A stretch of DNA of 64,000 nucleotides, from the NCBI RefSeq assembly GCF_003403095.1, contig NZ_CP031555.1, positions 248,001-312,000 on the forward strand, in the 5' to 3' direction. Each line of letters starts with the position of its first letter. The stretch's first letter is position 1. This document shows positions 1 through 9,107 of this stretch, in pieces. The notes beneath the pieces were generated by a model. It had not been told where the DNA came from, did not search any database, and saw only the letters and a program-made list of their open reading frames with translations. This DNA comes from Thalassospira indica (lineage in GTDB: Bacteria > Pseudomonadota > Alphaproteobacteria > Rhodospirillales > Thalassospiraceae). Position numbers and translations under genes: made by a program.

Positions 1-908
1 TCCGCCAGCACGACGCGCGCCGAAATTCCGGCATCATCAAACATCAAATGTTCCGGACGTGCGCCCAGCGTCATCGAACGCCCGACCAGATCGCTGGCCT
101 CGGCGGGAACATCAACCAGCGGCAATTTCCCGTTACCGGTATCGAAAAAGACCTGATCACCATCGCGAACAAGGGTGCCATCGACGAAATTCATCGTCGG
201 CGCCCCGACGAAGCTTGCGACAAACCGGTTTGCCGGCCGACGATATACATTTTCCGGGGTGTCGGCCTGCTGGATGCTGCCGCGATCAAGCACGACAACC
301 TTGGTTGCCAGTGTCATTGCTTCGATCTGATCATGGGTGACATAGACAATCGTACGGCCAAGACGTTCATGCAAACGCTTGAGCTCGATCCGCATATCCG
401 CGCGCAGCTTGGCATCAAGGTTCGACAATGGCTCATCAAACAGAAAGACCGCGGGTTCGCGCACCAGCGCCCGGCCAATGGCAACACGTTGCTGCTGCCC
501 CCCCGAAAGCTGCGATGGCTTGCGATCCAGAAGCGGCGTGATCTGCAAAAGTTCGGCGACTTCGTTCACCCGTTCTTCGATTTCGGGCTTGGGCATGCCC
601 GCCATCTTAAGGCCAAAGCCAATATTCTTGCGCACCGACATGGTTGGATAGAGGGCGTAGGATTGAAACACCATCGCGATATCGCGCTCATCCGGCTCAA
701 GTGCTGTTACATCTCGCCCGTTAATATCAATCGCGCCCCCCGTCACTGGTTCCAGCCCGGCAATCATGTTCAGCAATGTTGATTTGCCGCACCCCGATGG
801 CCCCAATAGCACCAGAAAATCCCCGTCGGCGATTTCCAGATTGATGTTTTCCATCACCGTGATCCCGGCATAGGCCTTGGTCACATTGCGCAGTTCGACG
901 CCATTCAT
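1..908 (-). CDS. Sugar ABC transporter ATP-binding protein (MalK/UgpC type), 3' end outside window
   Basis: The nucleotide-binding subunit of a CUT1-type carbohydrate importer hydrolyses ATP on the cytoplasmic face to drive the two permeases encoded just upstream. About 302 residues are visible. They contain Walker A GPSGCGKST (residues 36-44), the signature LSGGQQQR, Walker B VFLFDEP followed by the D-loop SNLD, and the switch histidine in YVTHDQ. The C-terminal regulatory domain begins but is cut by the window edge, leaving roughly 60 residues missing compared with the usual 360. The start is ATG at 908, five bases after the permease stop, so the genes are translated as one unit. Family assignment is secure; substrate is inferred from neighbours. 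Confidence 0.93.
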   Translation of the reverse strand, partial: MNGVELRNVTKAYAGITVMENINLEIADGDFLVLLGPSGCGKSTLLNMIAGLEPVTGGAIDINGRDVTALEPDERDIAMVFQSYALYPTMSVRKNIGFGLKMAGMPKPEIEERVNEVAELLQITPLLDRKPSQLSGGQQQRVAIGRALVREPAVFLFDEPLSNLDAKLRADMRIELKRLHERLGRTIVYVTHDQIEAMTLATKVVVLDRGSIQQADTPENVYRRPANRFVASFVGAPTMNFVDGTLVRDGDQVFFDTGNGKLPLVDVPAEASDLVGRSMTLGARPEHLMFDDAGISARVVLA

Positions 909-913
909 TCCCG

Positions 914-1768
914 TTATCCTTTCACTGCACCTGCGGCAATGCCGCGCACAAACAGCCGCCCAGAAAGCAGATAAACCGCCAGTGTGGGCAAGGCCGTCAG
1001 CATGGTTGCAGCCATATCAACATTGTATTCCTTCTCGCCGAACTGGGATCCGACAAGGTTGTTCAGTGCCACCGTCATCGGCTGGCCAGATCGCCCGCCA
1101 AATGTCAGCCCCAACAGGAAGTCGTTCCAGATGTAGGTGAACTGCAAAATCATCGCGACACCGAGGATCGGCAGCGACAATGGCAACATCACATGCCAGA
1201 ACAATCGCCAGAACCCGGCCCCGTCAATGCGGGCTGCCTTCAAAAGATCCTGCGGAACGGTTTTGAAAAAGTTTCTGAACATCATCGTGGTAAACGCAAC
1301 ACCCCAAATGACATGCACCAGAATAAGACCCGGAATGGATCCGAAAATCCCCAATTCGCGGATCATGATGATTAGGGGATAAAGCGTTACTTGCGGGGGA
1401 ATGAACATGCCCACCAGAAGGGCTGCAAACATCACATTCGCCCCCTTCATCTTCCACACTGCCAGCGAATAGCCCGTCACCGCCCCAAGCCCGACCGACA
1501 GGAACAAGGCCGGGATGACGATCTGTACCGAGGTCATGAACGAAGATGACAACCCGCCGCATTTTTCGCCAAGTGTCTGCGTGCAGTCACCAAACCAGGC
1601 TTTGCTCCAGGCGGCAAAGCTTGGGTCGGCTGGCAGAGTGAAGATGCTGCCATTCCTGATTTCATCCATTGATTTCAGCGATGTCGAAATCATGATGAAA
1701 ACAGGGGCCATGATCATAATGGCCGCCAGGCAAAGCAATCCATAAAGGGCCCAACGATTATATCGCAT
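914..1768 (-). CDS. Carbohydrate ABC transporter permease, MalG-like
   Basis: This 284-residue inner-membrane permease is one half of the transmembrane channel of the sugar importer. It has about six hydrophobic segments, and near the C-terminal third the EAA loop (DLLKAARIDGAGFWRLFWHV) that docks onto the ATPase. I chose ATG 1768, two bases after the stop of the upstream permease, because an in-frame extension upstream would run back through that gene and lacks similarity. It resembles the second permease of glucose/mannose (GtsC-like) systems. Substrate is inferred. Confidence 0.92.
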   Translation of the reverse strand: MRYNRWALYGLLCLAAIMIMAPVFIMISTSLKSMDEIRNGSIFTLPADPSFAAWSKAWFGDCTQTLGEKCGGLSSSFMTSVQIVIPALFLSVGLGAVTGYSLAVWKMKGANVMFAALLVGMFIPPQVTLYPLIIMIRELGIFGSIPGLILVHVIWGVAFTTMMFRNFFKTVPQDLLKAARIDGAGFWRLFWHVMLPLSLPILGVAMILQFTYIWNDFLLGLTFGGRSGQPMTVALNNLVGSQFGEKEYNVDMAATMLTALPTLAVYLLSGRLFVRGIAAGAVKG

Positions 1769-1770
1769 GA

Positions 1771-2721
1771 TCAATGCCCCCGCCCGCCGCGCTCTTTTTT
1801 GAGCTCGAAATAGATATAAGGGGAAATCACGGCAATCACGGTGCACAGCAGGACAAACGCACCGGCCGCCCCCAGACCAAGTTCCTGACGGTTCAGGATA
1901 TGATCGACAACAAACCGTGCCGGCAGATCCGATGAGAAGCCCGGTCCACCACCGGTAAGGGCGACCACCAGATCAAACGCCTTCATCACAATCGCGCTCA
2001 TCAGAATAAAGACCGTGAAGAAAACCGTGCGCATCATCGGGGTGATGATGTGCAGGTAAACCCGCCATACCGGGATGCCATCGACGCGCGATGCTTTCCA
2101 GATATTGGGATCAATGTTGCGAAGACCGGCCAGAAACAGCGCCATGCACAGCCCGACCTGCTGCCAGATTCCGGCAATCGCCAGCGTATAAATCGACCTG
2201 TCGGGGCGCACGATCCAGTTGAATTCAAACCCGGTCCAACCAAGGGCACGCACGGCCTCTTGCAGGCCAAGCCCCGGATTCATCACCCATTGCCAAATCA
2301 CACCGGTGACAATGAACGACATCGAAAGCGGCAACATGAAGAGCGTTCGAAACATCCCCTCTGCCTTGACACCGCGATCAATCAGAATCGCCAGAAAATA
2401 GCCAAAAACAACGCAGCCACCGATAAACAGGAACCCATGAATGGCCAGGTTCTGCATTGCCGTCCACCAGCGCTCGTTGGCGAACAGCCGGACATACTGC
2501 TCAAAGCCGGTGAATTTATAGACAGGCAAAAGCCGTGAACGGGTCAGTGAAATGACGAAAGTCCAGATGATGAACCCGTAAAAGCAGACAATCGTGATTG
2601 TCATCGCCGGGAAAAGCGCCATCCCCGCACTCCATTGCGGCCGCCAACGCTTTTTTCCAGACTTGAGTGTGAATTTTCGATCTTCGGAACGCTGCAACAC
2701 GTCCGGTGCCGGTTCGGCCAT
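1771..2721 (-). CDS. Carbohydrate ABC transporter permease, MalF-like
   Basis: This 316-residue permease pairs with the MalG-like subunit encoded two bases downstream. A hydrophilic N-terminus of about 30 residues precedes the first membrane segment (MALFPAMTITIVCFYGFIIW). The EAA motif appears as WKASRVDGIPVWRVYLHI. The overall pattern matches the first permease of CUT1 glucose/mannose transporters (GtsB-like). The gene lies 91 bases downstream of the binding-protein gene, with a stem-loop in the gap, an arrangement that commonly gives much more binding protein than permease. Confidence 0.92.
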   Translation of the reverse strand: MAEPAPDVLQRSEDRKFTLKSGKKRWRPQWSAGMALFPAMTITIVCFYGFIIWTFVISLTRSRLLPVYKFTGFEQYVRLFANERWWTAMQNLAIHGFLFIGGCVVFGYFLAILIDRGVKAEGMFRTLFMLPLSMSFIVTGVIWQWVMNPGLGLQEAVRALGWTGFEFNWIVRPDRSIYTLAIAGIWQQVGLCMALFLAGLRNIDPNIWKASRVDGIPVWRVYLHIITPMMRTVFFTVFILMSAIVMKAFDLVVALTGGGPGFSSDLPARFVVDHILNRQELGLGAAGAFVLLCTVIAVISPYIYFELKKERGGRGH

Positions 2722-2744
2722 GACATTCTCGCCTATTTATGGAG

Positions 2745-2780
2745 GCGCCGCTGCACCCACATCCATGGTTTCAGCGGCGC
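2745..2780 (-). other. Intercistronic stem-loop between binding-protein and permease genes
   Basis: A perfect 9-bp inverted repeat, GCGCCGCTG at 2745-2753 and CAGCGGCGC at 2772-2780, lies in the gap between the binding-protein stop and the permease start. Read leftward it is not followed by a T-run, so it is more likely an mRNA-stabilising or attenuating hairpin than a full terminator. On the plus strand it is followed by four T's. Confidence 0.5.
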
Positions 2781-2812
2781 TTTTCCGCAATATCCAGAAT
2801 TTCGCAAAATCG

Positions 2813-4057
2813 TTATTTTGCGTAGGAAATCGCTTGCTGGAATTGTGCCTGACCCTCTTCGGGGCTCATATCTGCACTGTTCCAGAAATTGGAGATGGTG
2901 TCATCAATCGCACCCGAAACCGCACTTGGCACACCAAACAAACCGGTGCTGACAAGGTGGGTTTTCTTGTCCTGAAGGGTTTTGATGGCGGTTTGGGCAC
3001 AGACATCAAAGCTGTCAGCAGGCACATCAAGACGGGCCGGGATCGATCCCTTTTTCTTGTTAAAGGCAATCTGCACGTCCGGCTCAAGCATCACCTGCGC
3101 CATCAAGGTCTGTGCAGGCGTTGCGTCTTCACCATCCATGGCGGAGAAGGCAAAGGCATCCACAGTCATGATATAGGCCGTGTCAATCGCCGGGGCGAAG
3201 GCACATCCGACTGTCGTGCCGGGCTCAATCCCGGCTGCGATGATTTCACCCTTGGCCCAGTCACCCATGAACTGGAAGGCGGCCTCGCCCTTGGCGACCA
3301 TGTTGGTTGCTTCGTTCCAGTTACGTCCCGGACTTGCTTCGTCGACAAACGGCTTGAGCGCAGCAAAGGTTTCAAACACCTTGCGCATGGTATCGGATTT
3401 CAGAAGGTCATCATCAAGCGTGCTGTAAAGCTCGGCATAAAACTCACGACCGGCAACACCCAAAAGGACGCTGTTGAACATGATGCGCTCCTGCCAGGGC
3501 TGGCCACCCAAGCCAATCGGCGTAACGCCAGCGGCCTTGAGCTTTTCTGCCGCAGCAATGAAATCATCCCAGGTTTTCGGAACCTCGATCCCGGCCTCTT
3601 CAAGAACCGACGTGTTATAGAACATCCAGTTTTCACCATGGATGTTGATCGGTGCGGCAATGTAGTTGCCATCATATTTCGCAGCTTTGACGATCAGCGG
3701 CGGCAGCTTTTCATCCCAGTTTTCTGCCGTGGCAACGTCACCGACATTGGCCAGAAGCCCCTGATCAGCCAATTCACGCAATTGCTGACCAATGGAAAAC
3801 TGAAATACGGCGGCCGGGTCACCACCCAGCATACGGTTCACGGCCGCTGCACGCGCATTGCCGCCACCGGCAATCGGGGTATCAACCCAGGTGCCGCCTT
3901 TGGCCTCGAACGCCTTGCGGATTTCGCCAAGGGCCGCCTGTTCACTTCCCGAAGTCCACCAGTGCAGGACTTCGGCAGTCTGGGCATGAAGTGCACCGGC
4001 AGATACACCGACGCTCAGAAATGCCACGCTTGCGGCAATCTTTGAAAATTTCATCAT
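2813..4057 (-). CDS. Extracellular sugar-binding protein of ABC transporter
   Basis: This 414-residue periplasmic binding protein delivers sugar to the permeases downstream. A Sec signal peptide is evident (KIAASVAFLSVGVSAGALHA, cleavage near residue 26). The mature start AEVLHWWTSGSEQAALGEI and the segment GGDPAAVFQFSIGQQLREL are typical of glucose/mannose-binding (GtsA-like) family 1 solute-binding proteins. The start at 4057 is supported by GGGAGG ten bases upstream. Neighbouring GH1 beta-glucosidase suggests glucose, cellobiose or other beta-glucosides as ligand; that is inference. Confidence 0.92.
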   Translation of the reverse strand: MMKFSKIAASVAFLSVGVSAGALHAQTAEVLHWWTSGSEQAALGEIRKAFEAKGGTWVDTPIAGGGNARAAAVNRMLGGDPAAVFQFSIGQQLRELADQGLLANVGDVATAENWDEKLPPLIVKAAKYDGNYIAAPINIHGENWMFYNTSVLEEAGIEVPKTWDDFIAAAEKLKAAGVTPIGLGGQPWQERIMFNSVLLGVAGREFYAELYSTLDDDLLKSDTMRKVFETFAALKPFVDEASPGRNWNEATNMVAKGEAAFQFMGDWAKGEIIAAGIEPGTTVGCAFAPAIDTAYIMTVDAFAFSAMDGEDATPAQTLMAQVMLEPDVQIAFNKKKGSIPARLDVPADSFDVCAQTAIKTLQDKKTHLVSTGLFGVPSAVSGAIDDTISNFWNSADMSPEEGQAQFQQAISYAK

Positions 4058-4120
4058 AACGGATGTTCCTCCCTAATGGACACGATCACGCCCGGCTTCT
4101 TGTTAAGTGATATGACCGGA

Positions 4121-4140
4121 AAATCGTAACGTTACGATTT
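4121..4140. promoter_or_regulatory. LacI-family operator, perfect 20-bp palindrome
   Basis: AAATCGTAAC followed by its exact reverse complement GTTACGATTT lies between the divergent transporter and beta-glucosidase genes. A 20-bp palindrome with a central CG is the usual form of LacI/GalR-family operators. It sits 63 bases upstream of the binding-protein start and is probably bound by the LacI-type protein encoded at 5680. Confidence 0.8.
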
Positions 4141-4229
4141 TTTTGATAAGCGCTTTATTCACCCTTGTCAATCACGAAAACCTTACCATAATAGGCCAAG
4201 ATGAAAGTACGGAAGCTTTTTTGCTGTGC

Positions 4230-4249
4230 TTTTCGAAACGTTACGATTT
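4230..4249. promoter_or_regulatory. Second LacI-family operator, one half degenerate
   Basis: The right half GTTACGATTT is identical to that of the palindrome at 4121. The left half, TTTTCGAAAC, keeps six of ten positions. The site is 48 bases before the beta-glucosidase start, so the two operators would control the two divergent promoters. The 109-bp centre-to-centre spacing would also allow looping. Confidence 0.65.
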
Positions 4250-4297
4250 TGGATGCGTTCAATAAAAGACATCCAAAGCTAGGGCAAGGAAGCGAAC

Positions 4298-5629
4298 ATG
4301 ACCAAATCATTTCCTGACGGTTTCCGCTGGGGGGTCTCGACATCAAGTTATCAGATTGAAGGCGGCGCAAAAGATGACGGACGCGGTGCCAGCATCTGGG
4401 ACACATATTGCGCAACGCCGGGCCGCGTTGCCAATGGCGATGATGGCAGTGTCGCGTGCGACCATTACCATCGCTGGGCCGAAGACCTTGATCTGATCAA
4501 AGGATTGGGCGCAACCCATTACCGGTTTTCGATAATGTGGCCACGCGTGATGCCCGAGGGCACCGGCAAGGTGAACGAAACCGGCATTGATTTTTACAGC
4601 CGCCTGATTGACGGCATGCTTGAACGCGGGCTGGATCCGTGGCTGTGCCTTTATCACTGGGATCTGCCACAGGCGCTTCAGGATCGTGGTGGCTGGACCA
4701 ACCGTGACATTGTTGACTGGTTTGGCGACTATACGGAACTTCTGGTCACCCGACTTGGTGACCGGGTGAAATCATGGGTCACCTTCAATGAGCCGAATGT
4801 CGTTGCCTGGGTCGGCCATGAAGAAGGCCGCCACGCACCGGGAATTACCGATCCGCGTGCGGCAATGCGCGTTGCCCACCACCTGAACCTGTGTCACGCA
4901 CGCGCAACCCGGGTGATCAAGAACCATTATCCCGATGTGCCGGTCGGTTTCGTGTTGCCGATGCACAAGGGCTATACGCTGCCGCACCGTCGTGAACAGG
5001 ATGCGCATCTGATTGATCTGTTCGAAGCCAAATGGAACGGCGTCTTTTTGGACCCTGTTTATTATGGCCGCTATCCGGAACTGATTATCGACCGGATCGA
5101 GCCCCATATTCAGGATGGCGACCTTGAAGCCATCAAGACCAAGGTCGATTTCCAGGGGCTAAACCAGTATTTCCCAAGCTACATTCAGGCCGCCGAAGGC
5201 GCTGCATGGCCGTTCAAACATGCCCAGCCGCCAAACTATTTCCGCCGCACGGAAATGGGCTGGGCGATTGACGGGGATTGCTTCTATCAGACCATGAAAA
5301 TCCTTCAGGATGATTATGGTAACCCGCCTGTTTTCATTACCGAAAACGGTGGTGCCTTTACCGATATCCCGAAGGCAAACGGCCAGATTGATGATCAGGA
5401 CCGCATTGCCTATTACACCGAATATCTCGAAGCCCTGCTTCGCGCGAAGTCCGAGGGTGCCGATATCCGGGGCTACATGCCCTGGTCGCTTCTGGATAAT
5501 TTCGAGTGGGCATATGGCTATGAAAAGCGTTTCGGGCTGGTGCATGTTGATTACACCACCCAGAAACGCACCCCCAAGGCATCCTATGATTTCATGCGCA
5601 AGGTGATTTCACAGAACGCATTGCCTTAG
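4298..5629 (+). CDS. GH1 beta-glucosidase
   Basis: This 443-residue family 1 glycoside hydrolase probably cleaves terminal beta-glucosyl units from cellobiose or aryl/alkyl glucosides by a retaining mechanism. The acid/base glutamate is E165 in TFNEPN and the nucleophile is E349 in ITENGG; the N-terminal FRWGVSTSSYQIEG motif is also typical. There is no signal peptide, so it acts in the cytoplasm on imported sugar, which fits the divergent ABC importer. AAGGAAGC precedes the ATG by four bases. The gene is followed after 50 bases by its likely repressor. Confidence 0.95.
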   Translation: MTKSFPDGFRWGVSTSSYQIEGGAKDDGRGASIWDTYCATPGRVANGDDGSVACDHYHRWAEDLDLIKGLGATHYRFSIMWPRVMPEGTGKVNETGIDFYSRLIDGMLERGLDPWLCLYHWDLPQALQDRGGWTNRDIVDWFGDYTELLVTRLGDRVKSWVTFNEPNVVAWVGHEEGRHAPGITDPRAAMRVAHHLNLCHARATRVIKNHYPDVPVGFVLPMHKGYTLPHRREQDAHLIDLFEAKWNGVFLDPVYYGRYPELIIDRIEPHIQDGDLEAIKTKVDFQGLNQYFPSYIQAAEGAAWPFKHAQPPNYFRRTEMGWAIDGDCFYQTMKILQDDYGNPPVFITENGGAFTDIPKANGQIDDQDRIAYYTEYLEALLRAKSEGADIRGYMPWSLLDNFEWAYGYEKRFGLVHVDYTTQKRTPKASYDFMRKVISQNALP

Positions 5630-5679
5630 GCCAACCGGGCGCTTAGATTGTCCGAAATTTGAATGGAACGGACCTGTAT

Positions 5680-6720
5680 ATGCCTGCTGCTCGCCCCAAT
5701 TTGCGTACGATTGCCGATCGCCTTGGTCTATCGATCACGACGGTATCACGTGCGCTTAAAGACGGGCCGGAAGTCAAACCCGACACCGTCGCCCGCGTTA
5801 AGGCAGCCGCAGCAGAAATCGGTTATCAGCCAGATGCCCGTGGTGTCATGCTTCGAACCGGCAAAACCATGCAGGTCTGTTCCATTCTGTATTCCCCCGA
5901 AGTCGGTGATTACGGCGACCCGGGCTTTCTGGCACAGGTCGAAAGCCTGACCCAGGGTCTTGAAGCCGATAATTATTCCCTGTTGGTGCTGGCCCAGACG
6001 CGCGGCGAAGATCCGCTTGATCCGGTGCGCAAGGTCCATACCCAACGCCTTGCCGATGCTGTGGTGTTTTCACGCACAACCTTGCAAGACAGTCGCGCGA
6101 AATACTGCCTGCAACATGACTTTCCATTTGTCAGCTTTGGCCGGACAGAACTTCTGACCCCGCATGCCTTTGTCGATCATGATGACGAACAGGCCGCCTA
6201 TGACGCGGTGAAACGGTTGCTTGATGATGGCCACCGCAATATCGGCATGATCGACCCGCCCGAAGCCCTGACATTTTTCGGATATCGCAAACAGGGCGCG
6301 CGCCGGGCCATGGTTGATGCCGGCCTTGATCCCGACAGCCTGATCTGGATGCCGTCGGAAATTTCCGTGCGGGCTGCGCGCGAATCAACAACACGGCTTT
6401 TTGCCAATCAGCGCGATGTCACGGCTGTTGTCTGCGCAAGTCAGATGACGATGATCGGCGCGCTTGAAGCATTGATGGAACTTGGCATGGACACCATCCG
6501 CGACGGAATTGGTGTTGTCGGCTTTGGCGGCATGCCGTTTCGCATGCTTTCGAAACAAAAACTTGCCTATTACTACCAGCCGCAGCGCCATGTCGGCGAA
6601 GTTCTTGCCCGCCATCTGCATGACCTGATGAACGGCACACCGCCCGAAAACCTTCAGACGCTTCTGCCCTATCATCGCATTGACGACCTTGCCGCCTTCC
6701 GCGAGGGCGAGGATTTCTAA
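5680..6720 (+). CDS. LacI-family transcriptional regulator
   Basis: This 346-residue regulator has an N-terminal helix-turn-helix (LRTIADRLGLSITTVSRALK) and hinge, then a periplasmic-binding-protein-like effector domain. It most likely represses the adjacent sugar importer and beta-glucosidase through the palindromes at 4121 and 4230 and is released by a sugar. I chose ATG 5680, giving MPAARPNL before the helix-turn-helix. A TTG seven codons upstream would also be in frame but adds nothing conserved. It lies downstream of the glucosidase on the same strand. Confidence 0.93.
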   Translation: MPAARPNLRTIADRLGLSITTVSRALKDGPEVKPDTVARVKAAAAEIGYQPDARGVMLRTGKTMQVCSILYSPEVGDYGDPGFLAQVESLTQGLEADNYSLLVLAQTRGEDPLDPVRKVHTQRLADAVVFSRTTLQDSRAKYCLQHDFPFVSFGRTELLTPHAFVDHDDEQAAYDAVKRLLDDGHRNIGMIDPPEALTFFGYRKQGARRAMVDAGLDPDSLIWMPSEISVRAARESTTRLFANQRDVTAVVCASQMTMIGALEALMELGMDTIRDGIGVVGFGGMPFRMLSKQKLAYYYQPQRHVGEVLARHLHDLMNGTPPENLQTLLPYHRIDDLAAFREGEDF

Positions 6721-6759
6721 GTGCAACCCAGTCAGGGCGCGGATTACCCTAAATTGCCC

Positions 6760-7305
6760 CTAGCTCTCCTTGGCGTCCTTGGCGGCCTCTGAATTGCCGA
6801 CCCAGCGCACCAGCATGAGCTCGACCGGTTTCAGCGCGACCAGGATAATAAAGGTCAAGACGGTTGCAATAATCACGATATGCCAGGCCGCAAGCGCACA
6901 GGCGATGCCAAGCGCTGCCGTCATCCAGACGGTCGCAGCAGTGGTTAGCCCCGTGACCGACATGTTTTTTGGCTCACGCAAAATAACACCGGCACCGATG
7001 AAGCCGATCCCGGTCAGAACACCTTGCAAAATCCCTTGAACCACGCGTGAAAGCGCGTCGGGGTGATCGATCAGATCCTGAAAATGGACCGCCACGACCG
7101 ACACGACCGCCGCACCAAGTGACACAAGGGCAAGGGTGCGCATGCCGGTCGGCTTGCCATTTACATCACGGTTCAACCCGATCATCATGCCAATAACTGT
7201 CGCCGCCACCAGACGCGCAATCATATCGATCACGCCAATATCGAAGTATTTTTCCGCCGTGGCGAAATAGGGAAGGTCGGTCAGCATGCGATAAACCCTT
7301 GCCAT
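6760..7305 (-). CDS. MgtC/SapB family membrane protein
   Basis: This 181-residue inner-membrane protein has about five hydrophobic segments and the family core MIGLNRDVNGKPTGMRTLAL, then GVLTGIGFIGAGVILR and VTGLTTAATVWMTAALGIAC. MgtC relatives modulate F-type ATPase, magnesium or phosphate homeostasis in some bacteria; the role here is unknown. It has only the short N-terminal module, without the C-terminal ACT-like domain of Salmonella MgtC. It stands alone between convergent neighbours. Confidence 0.88.
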   Translation of the reverse strand: MARVYRMLTDLPYFATAEKYFDIGVIDMIARLVAATVIGMMIGLNRDVNGKPTGMRTLALVSLGAAVVSVVAVHFQDLIDHPDALSRVVQGILQGVLTGIGFIGAGVILREPKNMSVTGLTTAATVWMTAALGIACALAAWHIVIIATVLTFIILVALKPVELMLVRWVGNSEAAKDAKES

Positions 7306-7381
7306 TCAAACAATCCCCAAACGCTTCGCACGCAATCAATGTTCCGAGGTGATGCACAGCCGAACAGTTCGCTGATCACAG

Positions 7382-8296
7382 TCAGGCTGGTGATATCGCA
7401 TGCTCCATGTCAGCTGCCTTAGCCATCAACCAGTCAAAGAACAGCGCAACCCGCGGGTCACGCTTGGGCGGGTCAAGCGTGATCAGGACATAATCATAGC
7501 CCGTCGGGGCCATGCCATGCGGCGCTATCAGCCTCCCGGACGCCAGATCATCAGCCACAAGCGGCAAGGGACCAATCGCTGTACCAAGCCGGTTCACGGC
7601 TGCCTGCAGGGCGAAAAAGAAATGATCGAAATACTGCTCGCTGGCCGGGGTTGCCGTGCTGCCGCTTGAGCGTTTCCAGTCATCCCAGGCATCGGGGCGC
7701 GTTCGCGTATGAAGCCAGCGGGCGTTGGACAAATCCCTTGAAAGGATGGTTTCCCAGCATTCCGGATCGCAAACCGGCCCCGCATATTCCGGCCAAAGTC
7801 GGGTGGTGATGTAATGCTCGGAAATGCCGTAATCCGCACGCCGGATGGCAACATCACAACCATCCGCCAACAAATCCACCGGCCCGCCTGCCAGCCTCAG
7901 ATCAATATTCAGATCCGGGTTGGCCTCGCGAAAATCGCCAAGAAGCGGCATCAACCAACGCATCGCAAGGCTGGGCTCGCACGATACGGTCAATATCGGG
8001 GACGACTTGTCATGGCGATGGATATCCTCAATTGCCTGATCAAGCCCATCAAGCGCAACCGTTGTTGCCTTCAACAACCGCTCGCCTGCGGCCGTCAGCC
8101 AGACACGCCGATTGCGCCGAACAAACAGCTTAACCCCCAGACGTTCCTCGATTTGTGCGACCGCGCGACTGATCGCACCGTGCGTCAGATTAAGCTCATC
8201 CGCCGCACGCGAAAAGCTTTGATGGCGGGCTGAGGCCTCAAAGGCGGGCAGGGCCGCCAAGGGCGGCAAACTGCGTTTTCTGTGAATATTACTCAC
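7382..8296 (-). CDS. LysR-family transcriptional regulator (GcvA-like)
   Basis: A LysR regulator of about 304 residues begins in the GcvA style, SLPPLAALPAFEASARHQSF, with helix-turn-helix DELNLTHGAISRAVAQIEER and a C-terminal substrate-binding domain. It is divergent from a LysE-type exporter, its probable target. The start is uncertain. GTG 8296 gives the normal family length. Another GTG at 8359 adds 21 unconserved residues and would overlap the exporter's upstream region. Neither has a clear ribosome-binding site. A TGTGA/TCACA inverted repeat with a 7-bp spacer (8281-8297) covers the chosen start. Confidence 0.88.
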   Translation of the reverse strand: MSNIHRKRSLPPLAALPAFEASARHQSFSRAADELNLTHGAISRAVAQIEERLGVKLFVRRNRRVWLTAAGERLLKATTVALDGLDQAIEDIHRHDKSSPILTVSCEPSLAMRWLMPLLGDFREANPDLNIDLRLAGGPVDLLADGCDVAIRRADYGISEHYITTRLWPEYAGPVCDPECWETILSRDLSNARWLHTRTRPDAWDDWKRSSGSTATPASEQYFDHFFFALQAAVNRLGTAIGPLPLVADDLASGRLIAPHGMAPTGYDYVLITLDPPKRDPRVALFFDWLMAKAADMEHAISPA

Positions 8297-8396
8297 AATA
8301 AATACCAGTATTTTTCGATTTTCCGGCGATCTGAACAGTTTGATACTGAATTCACTCACACATCAAATGAATTCGTCATTCACAAGGGATCACATC

Positions 8397-9086
8397 ATGC
8401 CGGAATGGACAGGCGATATCTTATCGATGGAAATCATTGCCGTTGGCATCATCACCATTCTCGCCGTGATCAGCCCCGGCCCGGACTTTGCGATGGTGAC
8501 CCGGATCGCCCTTGCACGCGGGCGGCGGGCAGGCGTGCTTTGCGCCATCGGGATCGGCACCGGTGTTTCGGTGCATCTCGGCTACACTCTGATCGGGCTT
8601 GGTGTTGTTTTTGCCAGCAATGTCTGGGTTTTGTCGGCTTTGCGCTACCTTGGGGCGGCTTATCTGATCTGGCTTGGCCTGTCGGCCCTTTGGCCGGATA
8701 TTCGACGCCTGCTGGGCAGGCCGGATCACAGCAAAAGTGCTTCGGGGGTCACAAACTCTGATCAGCCGGACCAAAACCAAACCCGTCCGGCACAGAACAG
8801 CGGATCGGCGTTTTGGATCGGTTTTGCCTGCAATGCGCTAAACCCCAAAACAATGCTGTTCATCGTATCGCTGTTCAGTCAGGTGATTTCACCAGACACA
8901 GCGATCATTCAGGAAGTCGCGTATGGTGTTTATATCGCCGCCTGCCACATGATCTGGTTTGCGCTTGTTGCAACAGCCCTGACCCTGCCATCGGTGCAGG
9001 CGCGCATTGCCGCGATCAAGTCATGGATCGAACGCGGTGTTGGCATCTGCCTTGCCGGCCTGGGTGTCAAACTTCTGGCAAGCTAG
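8397..9086 (+). CDS. LysE/RhtB-family translocator
   Basis: This 229-residue inner-membrane exporter likely exports an amino acid or related small molecule. It has the family N-terminus IITILAVISPGPDFAMVTRI and five to six hydrophobic segments. A hydrophilic insert of about 30 residues rich in Ser, Gln and Asn (around residues 105-135) separates the halves. ATG 8397 is preferred because AAGGGATC lies seven bases upstream; an in-frame TTG further upstream adds 19 polar residues. It is divergent from the GcvA-like regulator. Confidence 0.9.
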   Translation: MPEWTGDILSMEIIAVGIITILAVISPGPDFAMVTRIALARGRRAGVLCAIGIGTGVSVHLGYTLIGLGVVFASNVWVLSALRYLGAAYLIWLGLSALWPDIRRLLGRPDHSKSASGVTNSDQPDQNQTRPAQNSGSAFWIGFACNALNPKTMLFIVSLFSQVISPDTAIIQEVAYGVYIAACHMIWFALVATALTLPSVQARIAAIKSWIERGVGICLAGLGVKLLAS

Positions 9087-9107
9087 GGCGAACGCGAACC
9101 TTAAAGA

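Noticed and set aside
2594..4045. Long plus-strand open frame of 483 codons opposite the sugar-binding protein
   Set aside because: It is antisense to a clear permease and binding-protein pair, has no recognisable domain, and reflects the codon bias of the real genes.
8281..8297. CRP-like palindrome TGTGA-N7-TCACA
   Set aside because: The CRP consensus spacing is six bases, not seven, and the site lies over the probable LysR start. A LysR-type contact or chance symmetry is as likely.
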